Origin: DASQZT01 sp963728965
GTDB taxonomy: Bacteria > Acidobacteriota > Terriglobia > Bryobacterales > Bryobacteraceae
NCBI GenBank assembly: GCA_963728965.1
Contig: CAVSMH010000001.1
Location: 248,001-312,000 of the forward strand
Reading direction: 5' to 3'
Length of the DNA: 64,000 nucleotides
Position numbers and translations under genes: made by a program. The notes beneath the pieces are model-generated. The model was given only the letters and a program-made list of their open reading frames with translations. It ran no database searches and had not been told where the DNA came from. Positions 24,432-33,570 of this stretch are shown in pieces. How positions within the stretch are numbered: position 1 is the first letter of the stretch; every line of letters begins with the position of its first letter.

Positions 24432-25652
24432 CTAGCCACAGACGGAAGACAAGACTCCTACAGGCTGAGCGGAGCGCCACGTATTAGTGCGTTGATACAG
24501 CGTTGACTGGAACTCCAGATGTCGTTGTTGGAGGATGTCAAGTCTGAACTGTCTGGCGGTTTCCAGGTTACGCCGGGACATCTCCGCCATTCTGCCCCGT
24601 GTGGACAGGACTTCAATAATCCTTAGCGCCAGAGCAGCCGGGTCGTTGGGCGGCGTCATGTCCTCGGGTGGGAGCACCTCCGGGATACCTCCGACTCTCG
24701 TCGCGATGCATGGTAAAGCGCGGCCCATGGCCTCCAGAAGAGCCCGAGGCATCCCTTCAGTGCGCGAAGGCATAAGAAAGAGGTCAGCCCGGTCGAGCAG
24801 TTCCCTTAGGTCGGCCCGTGTGCTCGACGGGATAAACTGTAGTTCTCCCGACAGGCCTAGCTGGTGCGCGCGGTGGATGAGTTCGTGCCGATGTTTGCCG
24901 CTGCCAACGAAAATCGTCCGCATGTGATGCCCCCGCCTTTTCAGGATCGCGAGCGCGTCGATCAGCGTGTCAGCCCCTTTGGCCATATTGGAAAGGGAAC
25001 CCACGCTTAACAAGGAAGCCGGCGCAACATCAACCCGATCTTCTCGCGACTTGCTCATCAGCCATTCGGCCGTCAACTCGACGTCTGAGACTCCGTCAAA
25101 CCCGCTGCCGGGCAGGGCCGGAAAAGTACGTTGCAGAGCCCTCCCCGTGACATAAGCGCAGGCGGCGGCTTCCCGGCAAAGCCCTCGCAGCAGATTGGCG
25201 AAGTGCCATCGCAGATAGGGACGCAGTACAGATCGCACCGCCCCCGGTGAAAAGTCCCCGAGCGGGTCGGCCACAACGAAAAGTCCAAACGGGTGCTTCT
25301 TTTGCCGAAGGACCGCCGCGAAATCGAATGCCATTTGGGAAGGGGCACGAAGTAAGTACGCCGAATCGCGGTCGTAGAAAAAGCGCAGAAACGATTTGAC
25401 CGCGCTAAAGTTCCGAACGTACTGCCAAGGCCCGACGTATAGCGGTGGAGATAGAAAGGTGACTCCCGGACCGTCGCAGAGTTCCATACCAGGATGCGTC
25501 GACACTGTTGGCTCAATGCGCGTAACGACCTGGACAGAATCAAAGACTCCGAGGAATCGGGAATAGTAGGAGTATCGACCACCCCCTGTCCCCCAGACCC
25601 TGCCATCAGCGCCCCGATAGAGGCGCAGCTGATCGACGAATACTAGTTTCAT
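24432..25652 (-). CDS. Family 4 glycosyltransferase
   Basis: This 406-aa GT-B protein has its C-terminal donor-binding domain visible: LLSVGSLSNMAKGADTLIDAL, IFVGSGKHRHELI, LFLMPSRTEGMPRALLEAMGRALPCIATRVGGIPEVL (the E-x7-E-type region). The start at ATG 25652 is chosen because MKLVFVDQLRLYRG begins the N-terminal Rossmann fold; a longer frame to 25739 is antisense-like. Only 1 nt separates it from the polymerase stop (TGA-A-ATG), so the two are coupled. Donor and acceptor are unknown. Confidence 0.85.
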   Translation of the reverse strand: MKLVFVDQLRLYRGADGRVWGTGGGRYSYYSRFLGVFDSVQVVTRIEPTVSTHPGMELCDGPGVTFLSPPLYVGPWQYVRNFSAVKSFLRFFYDRDSAYLLRAPSQMAFDFAAVLRQKKHPFGLFVVADPLGDFSPGAVRSVLRPYLRWHFANLLRGLCREAAACAYVTGRALQRTFPALPGSGFDGVSDVELTAEWLMSKSREDRVDVAPASLLSVGSLSNMAKGADTLIDALAILKRRGHHMRTIFVGSGKHRHELIHRAHQLGLSGELQFIPSSTRADLRELLDRADLFLMPSRTEGMPRALLEAMGRALPCIATRVGGIPEVLPPEDMTPPNDPAALALRIIEVLSTRGRMAEMSRRNLETARQFRLDILQQRHLEFQSTLYQRTNTWRSAQPVGVLSSVCG

Positions 25653-25653
25653 T

Positions 25654-27132
25654 TCATTCCATGGCACAGGGAAAGCCAGCGGGTTTTTCAGGCCTTGTGG
25701 CCGCTTCGCCGCACATGAACTCGGCCATTTTGGATCCATTGCCTACTGCGTGCGCTGTGCACACCACGAGCAGCGTTTGTCGAGGCTCACTTATTAGTCG
25801 CGAAAGACCGAACATAAGCAGGACCCCGGTGTTGACGATTCCGAATGCGAAGCTGGTCACGGCCCCGGCCCACGTGTATAGCAGCCAAAATGTAGCCAGA
25901 CCAGCCCGTGGTCTTCCATTGCGAAGGTCGCGAACATCCGCTCGCAGGACGATCCAGCTGAGTCCAAGCCAGTACGCGGCGTATCCGAATCCGCCCACAC
26001 GACCCCATTCAAAAGTAATGAGCTCAAAAAAAGGCTCAATCAACCCGTATCCGCTATTCTTTTGGATTGTGGAGGCATCCATGATGTCTCTGGTGATCAC
26101 CGTGTTTGCACCCAGGCCGGCACCCCATATAGAATTACTATGGCCATCACCTATCCAACGATAGGTGTTGTCCCGGTACTTGCCGCGAGCTGATTCATAA
26201 AGCTCGGTTAGGTCAGGTGCCGAGTTTGTCGAACTTCTGTACACGAAATCGGAAATTTCGTTTTTTCCAAACCACGGAAGGAACAATACAACCAACATCG
26301 CGCCTATAGCCCGGTGCCGCGTCGTGCGGCGTCTGCCAAACATGGCGAAGAGCAACAGTGTCCCACAAGTGCTGATCCAACCGGCGAAGAGGGCGGTTCT
26401 AGTTCCGCTCCAAATCAGCACGGCGCCGTAGCCCAGCCCCACGACGGCAATCGTCGCCCGCAAGATATTAGACCGGGTCTGAAACCAACCGAACGCAAGG
26501 ACGACCAAAGCCAATAACGACGTGTGCCCAATAAATGTCGGGCCGAGTGATGTGTTCAGAAGACGTGGTGTGGTGTAAGCGCCGATTCGAATCGGAGCGC
26601 TTCCGTCGAACGCCGCCTCCGCACCGATGCCGGACAATCCGGAGATCGCTGTGGCTGCGACCACGATCGCGCCTGGAAAAATCCAGGACGTAAACAGTAT
26701 TGCTCTAGCCTCCGAGGCGGAGTCGATCTCAGAACAGGCCAGACCGCCGATGATGCGAGCTCCGACGATGTACATCACCACCCAGCAGCCGAGCTTAGTC
26801 AACGAATTGCCGGGATAAAGCGCGACGCGCGAAAGGCAGACTACGATGCCATAGAGCACTAGCGCTCCAAGCCCGACCTCGATCTTAGAGACACTACCGA
26901 ACATAGCCAAACGCATGCGGCGATGTCCAATCATGATGACTGATGCACCGACGAGGATGTCAACCGACCAGCCGAATCCCGCCAGGCCCGATGCATTTGT
27001 CAGTAGTTCTGCGGATGTGATCACCGCGACGGCGCCACTCACAATCCATTTACCAGCCCCCTTCACTATGGCGCAAACGAAGAAAGCGACGGTTAGAAGG
27101 AAAACAACGAAGAATGACGGATGGTCAAGCAT
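25654..27132 (-). CDS. O-antigen ligase/polymerase-like membrane protein (Wzy candidate)
   Basis: A 492-aa protein with about 11-12 hydrophobic segments and a large periplasmic loop around residues 290-370 (SGTRTALFAGWIST before it, then DLTELYESARGKYRDNTYRW). This fits the Wzy_C/O-antigen ligase superfamily, and SGTRTAL matches the usual SGSRTAL-like loop signature. It is probably the polymerase joining repeat units after Wzx export. ATG 27132 overlaps the preceding GT2 stop (27125) by 8 nt. Base composition here is visibly more AT-rich than in the flanking operons. Confidence 0.75.
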   Translation of the reverse strand: MLDHPSFFVVFLLTVAFFVCAIVKGAGKWIVSGAVAVITSAELLTNASGLAGFGWSVDILVGASVIMIGHRRMRLAMFGSVSKIEVGLGALVLYGIVVCLSRVALYPGNSLTKLGCWVVMYIVGARIIGGLACSEIDSASEARAILFTSWIFPGAIVVAATAISGLSGIGAEAAFDGSAPIRIGAYTTPRLLNTSLGPTFIGHTSLLALVVLAFGWFQTRSNILRATIAVVGLGYGAVLIWSGTRTALFAGWISTCGTLLLFAMFGRRRTTRHRAIGAMLVVLFLPWFGKNEISDFVYRSSTNSAPDLTELYESARGKYRDNTYRWIGDGHSNSIWGAGLGANTVITRDIMDASTIQKNSGYGLIEPFFELITFEWGRVGGFGYAAYWLGLSWIVLRADVRDLRNGRPRAGLATFWLLYTWAGAVTSFAFGIVNTGVLLMFGLSRLISEPRQTLLVVCTAHAVGNGSKMAEFMCGEAATRPEKPAGFPCAME

Positions 27133-28105
27133 TCTGGGGCCCTCGCCGCTGCTCCCGGGTCCCGTTCGGAAAGTAGAACCGTAGCGCCACACGCGCGCGT
27201 AGTTTCTTCAGCGTATACCTTAGCCCGCTCGACCACAAAAGCGTATTCCAGAACAACCGGTAGGTCAGAGCATGCCAGTCTCTGGCCACGGCCCCAATCA
27301 GTTCTTTCCGGGCTTTGCCGGGGCAGCCCCTTTCCATGTGCTCTCGAGCAACACTGAGACGCACCGAAGTGTCAGTCTTTATTCCCTCGACTTCCAGACG
27401 GCTGCGGAACACCTCGTCCCGCTGCAATTGTTCAAATACTGCCAGCAAATGCTCGCGATAAAGATCGATTGTACGGGCGGACGTTTTGTTGCTGCTTGTC
27501 ACGTGATAGCGGACCAGGAGGTTGGGAGAAATGCTGAAGCGACAGCGTGCCGCCAGCCCTAACCACATGGAGTAGTCTTCCATTGAAGAGTGCGAACCTT
27601 CAAAACGCAATCCGCTTTCGAGCCACGCACTCCGTCGGAGAACTACAGACGAACAGACCACGAGATTCCACCGCAGCATGTGTCGAAAAGCATCGCCCTG
27701 GTGGCTGGCAGAGATGATATCGACGACGGTATTGGTGCTATCCACGACGAGGGCGCCCGTGCTAGAAAGTGCCATGGCGGGATCGCACTCGAGGGCTGCG
27801 ATTTGCTGGTTCAACTTGCCGGGAAGCCATTCGTCGTCGGCGTCCAGAAATGCAATATACTCGCCTTCGGAATTGTCCACACCGCGGTTTCGTGCCAGCG
27901 CGGTGCCTGCGTTGGCCTGCCTGAGATACTTAATCCGCGGGATGTAGGGCTGGACCTTGTCAACCGTGTCGTCCGTTGAACCATCATCGACAACCACAAT
28001 TTCCAGGTTTAACCAATTTTGGAGTAGTACGCTTGTAATCGCACGCGACAGGGTGGCTGCTGAATTATAGGTGGGAATAATAACGGATACACGTGGTGTG
28101 GCCAT
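27125..28105 (-). CDS. Family 2 glycosyltransferase
   Basis: This 326-aa GT-A enzyme has VSVIIPTYNSAATLSRAITS, IVVVDDGSTDDT, GEYIAFLDADDEW (DxD) and SMEDYSMWLGL (ED motif), all as expected for processive or single-sugar GT2 enzymes. The C-terminal 90 residues are helical and basic, consistent with membrane association. It lies 4 nt after the neighbouring GT2 gene and overlaps the polymerase gene, so it is within one operon. Confidence 0.88.
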   Translation of the reverse strand: MATPRVSVIIPTYNSAATLSRAITSVLLQNWLNLEIVVVDDGSTDDTVDKVQPYIPRIKYLRQANAGTALARNRGVDNSEGEYIAFLDADDEWLPGKLNQQIAALECDPAMALSSTGALVVDSTNTVVDIISASHQGDAFRHMLRWNLVVCSSVVLRRSAWLESGLRFEGSHSSMEDYSMWLGLAARCRFSISPNLLVRYHVTSSNKTSARTIDLYREHLLAVFEQLQRDEVFRSRLEVEGIKTDTSVRLSVAREHMERGCPGKARKELIGAVARDWHALTYRLFWNTLLWSSGLRYTLKKLRARVALRFYFPNGTREQRRGPQNA

Positions 28106-28109
28106 ATGT

Positions 28110-28892
28110 TTATTGCCCTGCGTGCAATCTGTCCATTACTTCGGCTGTGACGGTATGTTTGGCTTTGCGTAGCCTCCGTATCAACAGGGCTGTCGGGGGC
28201 CATGTCTCTAGGGCTCCCCTTAACTTTCGGTGCCGTCGAAGAGGGTTGAATGAGTGGCAATCTCCTGTGTGCTCAAAACACCGATAACCTTCAATGAATG
28301 CGGCTTTTATCTCATTCTGCGCCTCAAAGCGCCGGCAAAAGTCCATCTCTACAACATGCATAGGTTTGCCTTCACGATATAGTCCGATATGTTCGTGAAA
28401 GCATCTCCGCTTGATATGTGGCGTGTCGGTGTAGACATAGTCACCGGTGGTCGCCCGCCACTTCGATCGATTTGTATACACCTGTGCCCTGCGGCCACTC
28501 GCTGTGTTCCACAGCTCAAAGGGCCCATCGAAAGGCTCCCTGAGCCGGATAAATCCCACGTCAGGGCGCTCAGCGAACAGTTCCAGCGAGGCTTCTAGGA
28601 AATCCGGAAGCCCCACGCACGACCAATCATCCTGGAGATGAAGAATAAAGTCGCCTTTAGCTGTCCGGATTCCGCTATTCGAATTGGCGCCAATACCCCG
28701 ATTTTGTTTTGCCAACAGGAAGTGGTCGCAGGGAAGTTCACGAGCCCTTGCCTGAACAGCCGCCGATGAACCATCGTCACACAGAATGATCTCGAGACAG
28801 GAGCGCGGATACGTTGTGCGGTTGAGCATAGTGTATAGGGTTTGTTCCAATAGAGCCGGCCGCTCATAAGCTATCAGTATTACGCTGATCAT
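28110..28892 (-). CDS. Family 2 glycosyltransferase
   Basis: A 260-aa GT-A protein with MISVILIAYERPALLEQTLYTML, IILCDDGSSAAV and FILHLQDDWSCVG (DxD-like QDD). Its C-terminal half (HIKRRCFHEHIGLYREGKPMHVVEMDF) contains the likely base Glu. It is short but complete for the family. About 150 bp without coding separate it from the upstream GT2 gene, the largest gap inside this operon apart from the epimerase scar, so an internal promoter is possible. Confidence 0.82.
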   Translation of the reverse strand: MISVILIAYERPALLEQTLYTMLNRTTYPRSCLEIILCDDGSSAAVQARARELPCDHFLLAKQNRGIGANSNSGIRTAKGDFILHLQDDWSCVGLPDFLEASLELFAERPDVGFIRLREPFDGPFELWNTASGRRAQVYTNRSKWRATTGDYVYTDTPHIKRRCFHEHIGLYREGKPMHVVEMDFCRRFEAQNEIKAAFIEGYRCFEHTGDCHSFNPLRRHRKLRGALETWPPTALLIRRLRKAKHTVTAEVMDRLHAGQ

Positions 28893-29041
28893 AGGCTTTG
28901 ATCTGTTGAAGCGGGGTCATTCCTCGAATGTAAGCGATTTTGATTCATGGAAGCCTTGCCGTAAAATGGGCTATATAACTCGTAAGGGTGGTGCGCGCCC
29001 GGATCATCGCGGACAGGGATATGTTACCGAGCTGGAGAACG

Positions 29042-29971
29042 TCATTGCGACCCGTGCCAGCCCGGTAGGACCCGGCACCACGAATCCCGAATCGCGCGCA
29101 TTCTCATTTTGCCGGCATCCGCGGTCAGTCTGCCGTCCACAACCCGCTTCATGGTTGAGCCGAGGATCAAAAGCTGGCGAGCGATAAACACTAGCGGATT
29201 CTTGCCGTACTCTTTCTGAATACATAGGGTATTGCGCAGGCCATAGTAGTGCCGCCAGTCGTTGACGGGCGGGTCCGGAACCATCCCTCTCAATCGGACA
29301 ATGCGGGCGTCCGTGACGCAGATCATCTCAGCCTTGGCCCGGAACCGGATGCGGCACGCGTACTCTGTGTCATCACCCTGAAAGAAGAAATCGGGGCGCG
29401 GATATCCGATTTGTTCCAAAATCGAACGGTGGAACAGCGGGCCTTCGAATGAAAAGTCCGCTAGTGGAATAGTCTCTGGAAGGTGTTCGATACGAGCATA
29501 CTCGTGAGCGATCGATGGTCCCTTGAATGTAAAGGACCACCATTTTCGGAGGTCGAGATCGCGAGCAGCCGCCTCCGCGATCTCGCTGTTGGTGGTAATC
29601 CGAAGCGGCACCAGTACCCGACGATCGGCGCTGGCCCGCTGCAGGAGGCGTTCCAGGCAGACAGGCTCCGGGGCGACATCGTCGTCCATGACCCAGATCC
29701 ATTCATGTCCGTCTTCACAGGCGCGCTTCATCCCGTGGTAGAACCCCCCCGCGCCGCCCGTGTTCGAGGTGAGGCGCTCGTAGACGACGTGCGGTTGGTA
29801 TCTGTCGCGGATCAGGTCGGAGGTTCCGTCCGTGGAGGCATTATCTATTACGTAGATTGCGTCGACACGTCGGCGCTGACCGATAACCGCCTCCAGGCAG
29901 TCCGGAAGGAGCCGCCGGCGATTGTGAGTGACCACCACCGCGGCGACGGTCATGCGATTTGTGTGAGTCAT
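29042..29971 (-). CDS. Family 2 glycosyltransferase (GlfT2-like)
   Basis: This 309-aa protein has VAAVVVTHNRRRLLPDCLEAV, IYVIDNASTDGTSDL, SNTGGAGGFYHGM, EWIWVMDDDVAPEP (DDD) and FFFQGDDTEYACRI. This resembles galactofuranosyltransferase-like GT2 enzymes. A UDP-galactopyranose-mutase-like FAD protein in the same operon (32045-33523) would fit a furanose sugar, but that link is inference. ATG 29971 is used because it overlaps the methyltransferase stop (ATGA). Confidence 0.82.
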   Translation of the reverse strand: MTHTNRMTVAAVVVTHNRRRLLPDCLEAVIGQRRRVDAIYVIDNASTDGTSDLIRDRYQPHVVYERLTSNTGGAGGFYHGMKRACEDGHEWIWVMDDDVAPEPVCLERLLQRASADRRVLVPLRITTNSEIAEAAARDLDLRKWWSFTFKGPSIAHEYARIEHLPETIPLADFSFEGPLFHRSILEQIGYPRPDFFFQGDDTEYACRIRFRAKAEMICVTDARIVRLRGMVPDPPVNDWRHYYGLRNTLCIQKEYGKNPLVFIARQLLILGSTMKRVVDGRLTADAGKMRMRAIRDSWCRVLPGWHGSQ

Positions 29972-30747
29972 GGAAACTGTACCTTTTGAAAAGCAGCGAA
30001 TAGGGAGCACGAGCAGCGCGAACCGTTGCATACGTCCACCCAGTGAAAAAGCTGTAAGCTGGCGGTGAGCAGCTTTGCCACGGGGGAATCAGGCCAGTGC
30101 CGGAGCATTCTGTAGTAAAGCGCGCAGGGCAACCATGCGAGCAAGCCGGTGTTGTACCGATGTGTGACCATCCGTAGAGTCTTCGGACTTAGGCCGCTCA
30201 GGGCTTTCAGATCGTATCCTTCGACCAAGTGGCCGACGGCGTCGTGGAAGTCACGGCCGAAAACTTGGGGATAACGCGGCGTCGGCACCGACACGAGCAC
30301 TTCCCCTCCCGGCTTCAGCAGGCCGGAAGCGCGCAGCAAAAGCTCTTCCGGATTTGTAACATGTTCCAGAACGTCGATGAGCAAAACGACGTCGAATTCG
30401 CCTTCCATGTCGTGACGGCAGATGTCGACCTCGCTGAACCTCAGACGGTCGGGAAAAAGCCGGCTTGCCGTGCTCCGGGCATAAGCGATCGCCCTCGAGT
30501 TGAGGTCGCATCCCACTCCCCGGAGGCGCGGAAAGCGGCGGGCGAGTTCGAACAGATTGAGGCCGCAGCCACAACCAAGTTCCAGGATTCGCATCTCACT
30601 GGCGGGGCACGGGGAATGACTCTCGAAATACTTCAGCATCGGCCGTAGCCGGAAGTGGCTGTGAAGGTCCGGGGTTCCGAAGACTTTCCGGAAGATGCGT
30701 TTCAACGGATTGGCCGTTGGTTCGTAGGTGAAGGATCCGATGGGCAT
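29968..30747 (-). CDS. Class I SAM-dependent methyltransferase
   Basis: This 259-aa protein carries MRILELGCGCGLNLFELARRFP (SAM-binding motif I), GVGCDLNSRAIAYAR (motif II), FDVVLLIDVLEHVTNPEELL (motif III/IV) and LLKPGGEVLVSVPTPRYP. It is typical of Methyltransf_11/23 enzymes in glycan loci, which may methylate a sugar or cap a chain. It lies 23 nt after the flippase start region and overlaps the next GT gene by 4 nt. Confidence 0.85.
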   Translation of the reverse strand: MPIGSFTYEPTANPLKRIFRKVFGTPDLHSHFRLRPMLKYFESHSPCPASEMRILELGCGCGLNLFELARRFPRLRGVGCDLNSRAIAYARSTASRLFPDRLRFSEVDICRHDMEGEFDVVLLIDVLEHVTNPEELLLRASGLLKPGGEVLVSVPTPRYPQVFGRDFHDAVGHLVEGYDLKALSGLSPKTLRMVTHRYNTGLLAWLPCALYYRMLRHWPDSPVAKLLTASLQLFHWVDVCNGSRCSCSLFAAFQKVQFP

Positions 30748-30770
30748 TGGTATGAACCCTCAGAAAGCGG

Positions 30771-32048
30771 TCAAAGAATAGCCCTGCGCCGAAGGATGAA
30801 GTACTCGGCTACGCCGATCATGGTCTCGATGGCCACCGCTGCGACGGCAAGTCCCTCGTGCCCACCGACGAAAATAGCGGACGGTGCCAGGACCAGGTTC
30901 AACAGGGCTGCTCCGGCCACGATTCTCAGAAAACTCGAATGCATACCCGACGCCACCATGCCGTGGAGCCCCAAAATAGTGTTTGTGGCTACGGCCGCGA
31001 CGGAAAATATTAGAATCTGAATGATCCGAACAGAGCCGGCGAATCTTGATCCAAGATAGAGGGGAACCAGCCGGGGAGCGAGAATACACGTCAGGATCGC
31101 CCCTGCGATCGTGACAGCCGGCACCGCCCAAAGGAGTCGCTTCAGGTCGTGAGCGGCCCGCTCGGGCGTCGACTGAAACGACTTGCAGAAATGCGGGTAG
31201 AGCGACTGTGAAACCGGATTCCAAAGCGACTGGATCCCGGCAACCACTTTCTGTCCCGCGGAATAGTGCCCTACCACCGACACATCTGTCAGAAGACCGA
31301 GGATCACCGTATTGGAACCGGTGTATACATTGCTGCACACCGTCGCTACGAACGTTCGCCATCCGTCCCTCAACTGGTCCACGATGGCGTGCAACTTTGG
31401 CAACGGTAGCGCTCTGCCAAGACGCCGGCAGGCGAGCGCCGAACCCGCCAGCCCGCTGCTGACAAACATGCCGGCCTGGATCAAGAGGAGCAGCCAGTAG
31501 TCGGAAGGGGTGCGGACGAAGACAAAGATCAGTGGAGTAAGCACGAGCTTCGGCACGACGTTGAAGAGAGTGATCCACTTCATCTCTTCGATCGCCTGAA
31601 AAAACCAGTCCATGCACAGGACGTTTCCGATTACGGCCACGAATGCGCAGAAATAAGCTCCCATGTCGCGCCGCAAAAAAGGAACCGCGGCAAAGGCCGC
31701 CACCGAGACAGATAAACACCCGAACATTAGAATCAACTTCGCAATCCAAATGTTGATCACGATCTCAGCCAGCCTGGAATTGTCGCCCTGACTGACAGCT
31801 GCTGCCCTTGTGGCCGAGTACGAGAATCCGTAACTAGTAATTAATATGGAGTACTGAACGATCGCCTGGATCAGTGACACGGCGCCAAACATCTTCGGCC
31901 CCAGAACGGCCGCGGTATAAGGGAGGACGACTAAGGGCAGAATATAAGCAGCCCCTTGAGCGGCTGACAGAGCCGCCACGTTCTTTAGAACGCGGTGCGC
32001 CGCCGGCGCGCGCAACAGCTGCTGAAAAGACACGAAGGTGGCACTCAT
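30771..32048 (-). CDS. Wzx-type oligosaccharide flippase
   Basis: A 425-aa protein, almost entirely hydrophobic, with about 12 membrane segments (for example AAYILPLVVLPYTAAVLGP, LLLIQAGMFVSSGLAGSALA, SFLRIVAGAALLNLVLAPSAIF). It matches the polysaccharide_synt/MVF flippase family, which moves lipid-linked repeat units across the inner membrane. Its ATG overlaps the FAD-protein stop (ATGA at 32045-32048). Confidence 0.88.
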   Translation of the reverse strand: MSATFVSFQQLLRAPAAHRVLKNVAALSAAQGAAYILPLVVLPYTAAVLGPKMFGAVSLIQAIVQYSILITSYGFSYSATRAAAVSQGDNSRLAEIVINIWIAKLILMFGCLSVSVAAFAAVPFLRRDMGAYFCAFVAVIGNVLCMDWFFQAIEEMKWITLFNVVPKLVLTPLIFVFVRTPSDYWLLLLIQAGMFVSSGLAGSALACRRLGRALPLPKLHAIVDQLRDGWRTFVATVCSNVYTGSNTVILGLLTDVSVVGHYSAGQKVVAGIQSLWNPVSQSLYPHFCKSFQSTPERAAHDLKRLLWAVPAVTIAGAILTCILAPRLVPLYLGSRFAGSVRIIQILIFSVAAVATNTILGLHGMVASGMHSSFLRIVAGAALLNLVLAPSAIFVGGHEGLAVAAVAIETMIGVAEYFILRRRAIL

Positions 32049-33523
32049 TGGCGGGAGCCCACGAGTTGGGGGGCAACCTCCCGGCGGTTTGCGCCTGAAT
32101 CGTTAGAAACGCGAGTCGCGATTACACGCTGACTGCGGTGCCGACCGGCGTTGACGAGCTCGGAGTGCCAGCACGTCAACTCCGGAGCTCCGAAGAGGAT
32201 CCGGTCGGCGGCTTCTACCCCCTGCATGCAGGCATGGTCCTGATTGGCGACTTCGTACTTCCACGCTCCGAAGCGGCCGCGCGAAAGAATCCCGAGCGCC
32301 TCCAAGCCGTGCAAAGCGCTGTTGACATGCTCGTCGCGATCGAGAGTGGGCGTTGGATAGCCGAATGGCGCATAAAAGCGCCAGGTGGATACGATGTCGC
32401 TTGAGGAGTCGAGCAAGTGTGTGTTGCGCATGCCATGGACGACTTGATCAACGACGTCGAACTCGTCTATGGGACGCCAGGGCGACGTGGCCACTTCCGC
32501 CATAAGAGACCAATAACCGGGACCTGGCACGTTGCGAGGCGAGTAGTTCGAGAACACCGTTACGCGATAGAAGGGGCAGTCGCCGTCCGGAAAGTACATC
32601 CAGCTCTTGTCGCTGACGGTCTTCGGAATCTCACCCCGCAAGCCGATCCCGACCACGTGCGTGCCGGAATGTCGTAGATGGCCTGTCTCGGAGATCAGGC
32701 GCTCGTCACCGATGGCCGCAGCCAGGACGTTCAGCGGCAGGGTCGAGATCAGCCTATCGTACGGGAATTCCTCGCCATCTGCGGCGATTGCAACGCGCCG
32801 TACCGAATCGATCCTGGTAACCTCGACCTGATACCGCAATCGCTTTGGGGGAAGCAGTGCGGCGACAGCGTTCCAGATGGCGCCGGTTCCGCCGCGCAGC
32901 GGAAAGCGAAAAGTGCTGTTCGGCCCCCAGCCTGGATCGTCGCGCCCGACGACGACATTCTCTACGATGCGGCCGAGGTCCACTTCGGCCACGCGTTCCC
33001 CGACCCAGTTGTAACCCATAGTCGTGGGCGGGAATGCCCACACCTTGGCGTTGTACGGCAGGAGAAAAAGGTCTGCAAGACCTCGGCCGAACGATTTGAC
33101 GATCCACTCCTCGAAGTTTGCGGGCTGACCGGACGCGGCGGCTCGGACCGCGACCAGGCCGCGTAGGCACTCGACAACGTCTCCGCCCGGCAATTGCTGA
33201 ATGTTGTTTTGAAGAGGGTAGGGAATAAAGCGGTTGCGAATCCAAATGAAGGATTGGCGCATGTGCTCCAGCCACGCGCCCCCGAGAGCCCGATCCATGA
33301 GGCGATCGAAATAGTCGTAATGCGAGAACTGCACGTGGCCACCGATGTCCCACGTGAATCCCTGGGAGTCGAGGAAAGAGGCTGCCAACCCGCCGGGATA
33401 TTCATTCTTCTCCAACACCAAGAAATTGTCGTGACCGAGTTCGTGCAGCCTGTAGGCGGCACCCAGGCCTGTACACCCTGCCCCGATAATAACGAGTTTA
33501 GGAGACGTTTGTCGTGAGTTCAT
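32045..33523 (-). CDS. FAD-dependent amine-oxidase/UDP-galactopyranose-mutase-like protein
   Basis: A 492-aa flavoprotein beginning KLVIIGAGCTGLGAAYRLHELG with a downstream Glu and EYPGGLAAS (Rossmann FAD fold). It contains FTWDIGGHVQFSH, PYNAKVWAFPPTTM, LRGGTGAIWNAVAALLP and a C-terminal FAD segment (YEVANQDHACMQGVEAADRI). Proteins of this kind in polysaccharide loci are called protoporphyrinogen-oxidase-like or UGM-like; the true substrate is unknown, and a nucleotide sugar is likely. The start at ATG 33523 puts the Rossmann strand at the N-terminus; the frame extends to 33571 but overlaps the kinase stop. Confidence 0.8.
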   Translation of the reverse strand: MNSRQTSPKLVIIGAGCTGLGAAYRLHELGHDNFLVLEKNEYPGGLAASFLDSQGFTWDIGGHVQFSHYDYFDRLMDRALGGAWLEHMRQSFIWIRNRFIPYPLQNNIQQLPGGDVVECLRGLVAVRAAASGQPANFEEWIVKSFGRGLADLFLLPYNAKVWAFPPTTMGYNWVGERVAEVDLGRIVENVVVGRDDPGWGPNSTFRFPLRGGTGAIWNAVAALLPPKRLRYQVEVTRIDSVRRVAIAADGEEFPYDRLISTLPLNVLAAAIGDERLISETGHLRHSGTHVVGIGLRGEIPKTVSDKSWMYFPDGDCPFYRVTVFSNYSPRNVPGPGYWSLMAEVATSPWRPIDEFDVVDQVVHGMRNTHLLDSSSDIVSTWRFYAPFGYPTPTLDRDEHVNSALHGLEALGILSRGRFGAWKYEVANQDHACMQGVEAADRILFGAPELTCWHSELVNAGRHRSQRVIATRVSNDSGANRREVAPQLVGSRQ

Positions 33524-33570
33524 GTTGGAAAGTGATTTGGTGGGATGCGAAGAGGCGGAAAATCGCTTCA

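Noticed and set aside
30251..30648. Open frames on both strands within the methyltransferase gene
   Set aside because: Shadows of a clear SAM-methyltransferase frame.
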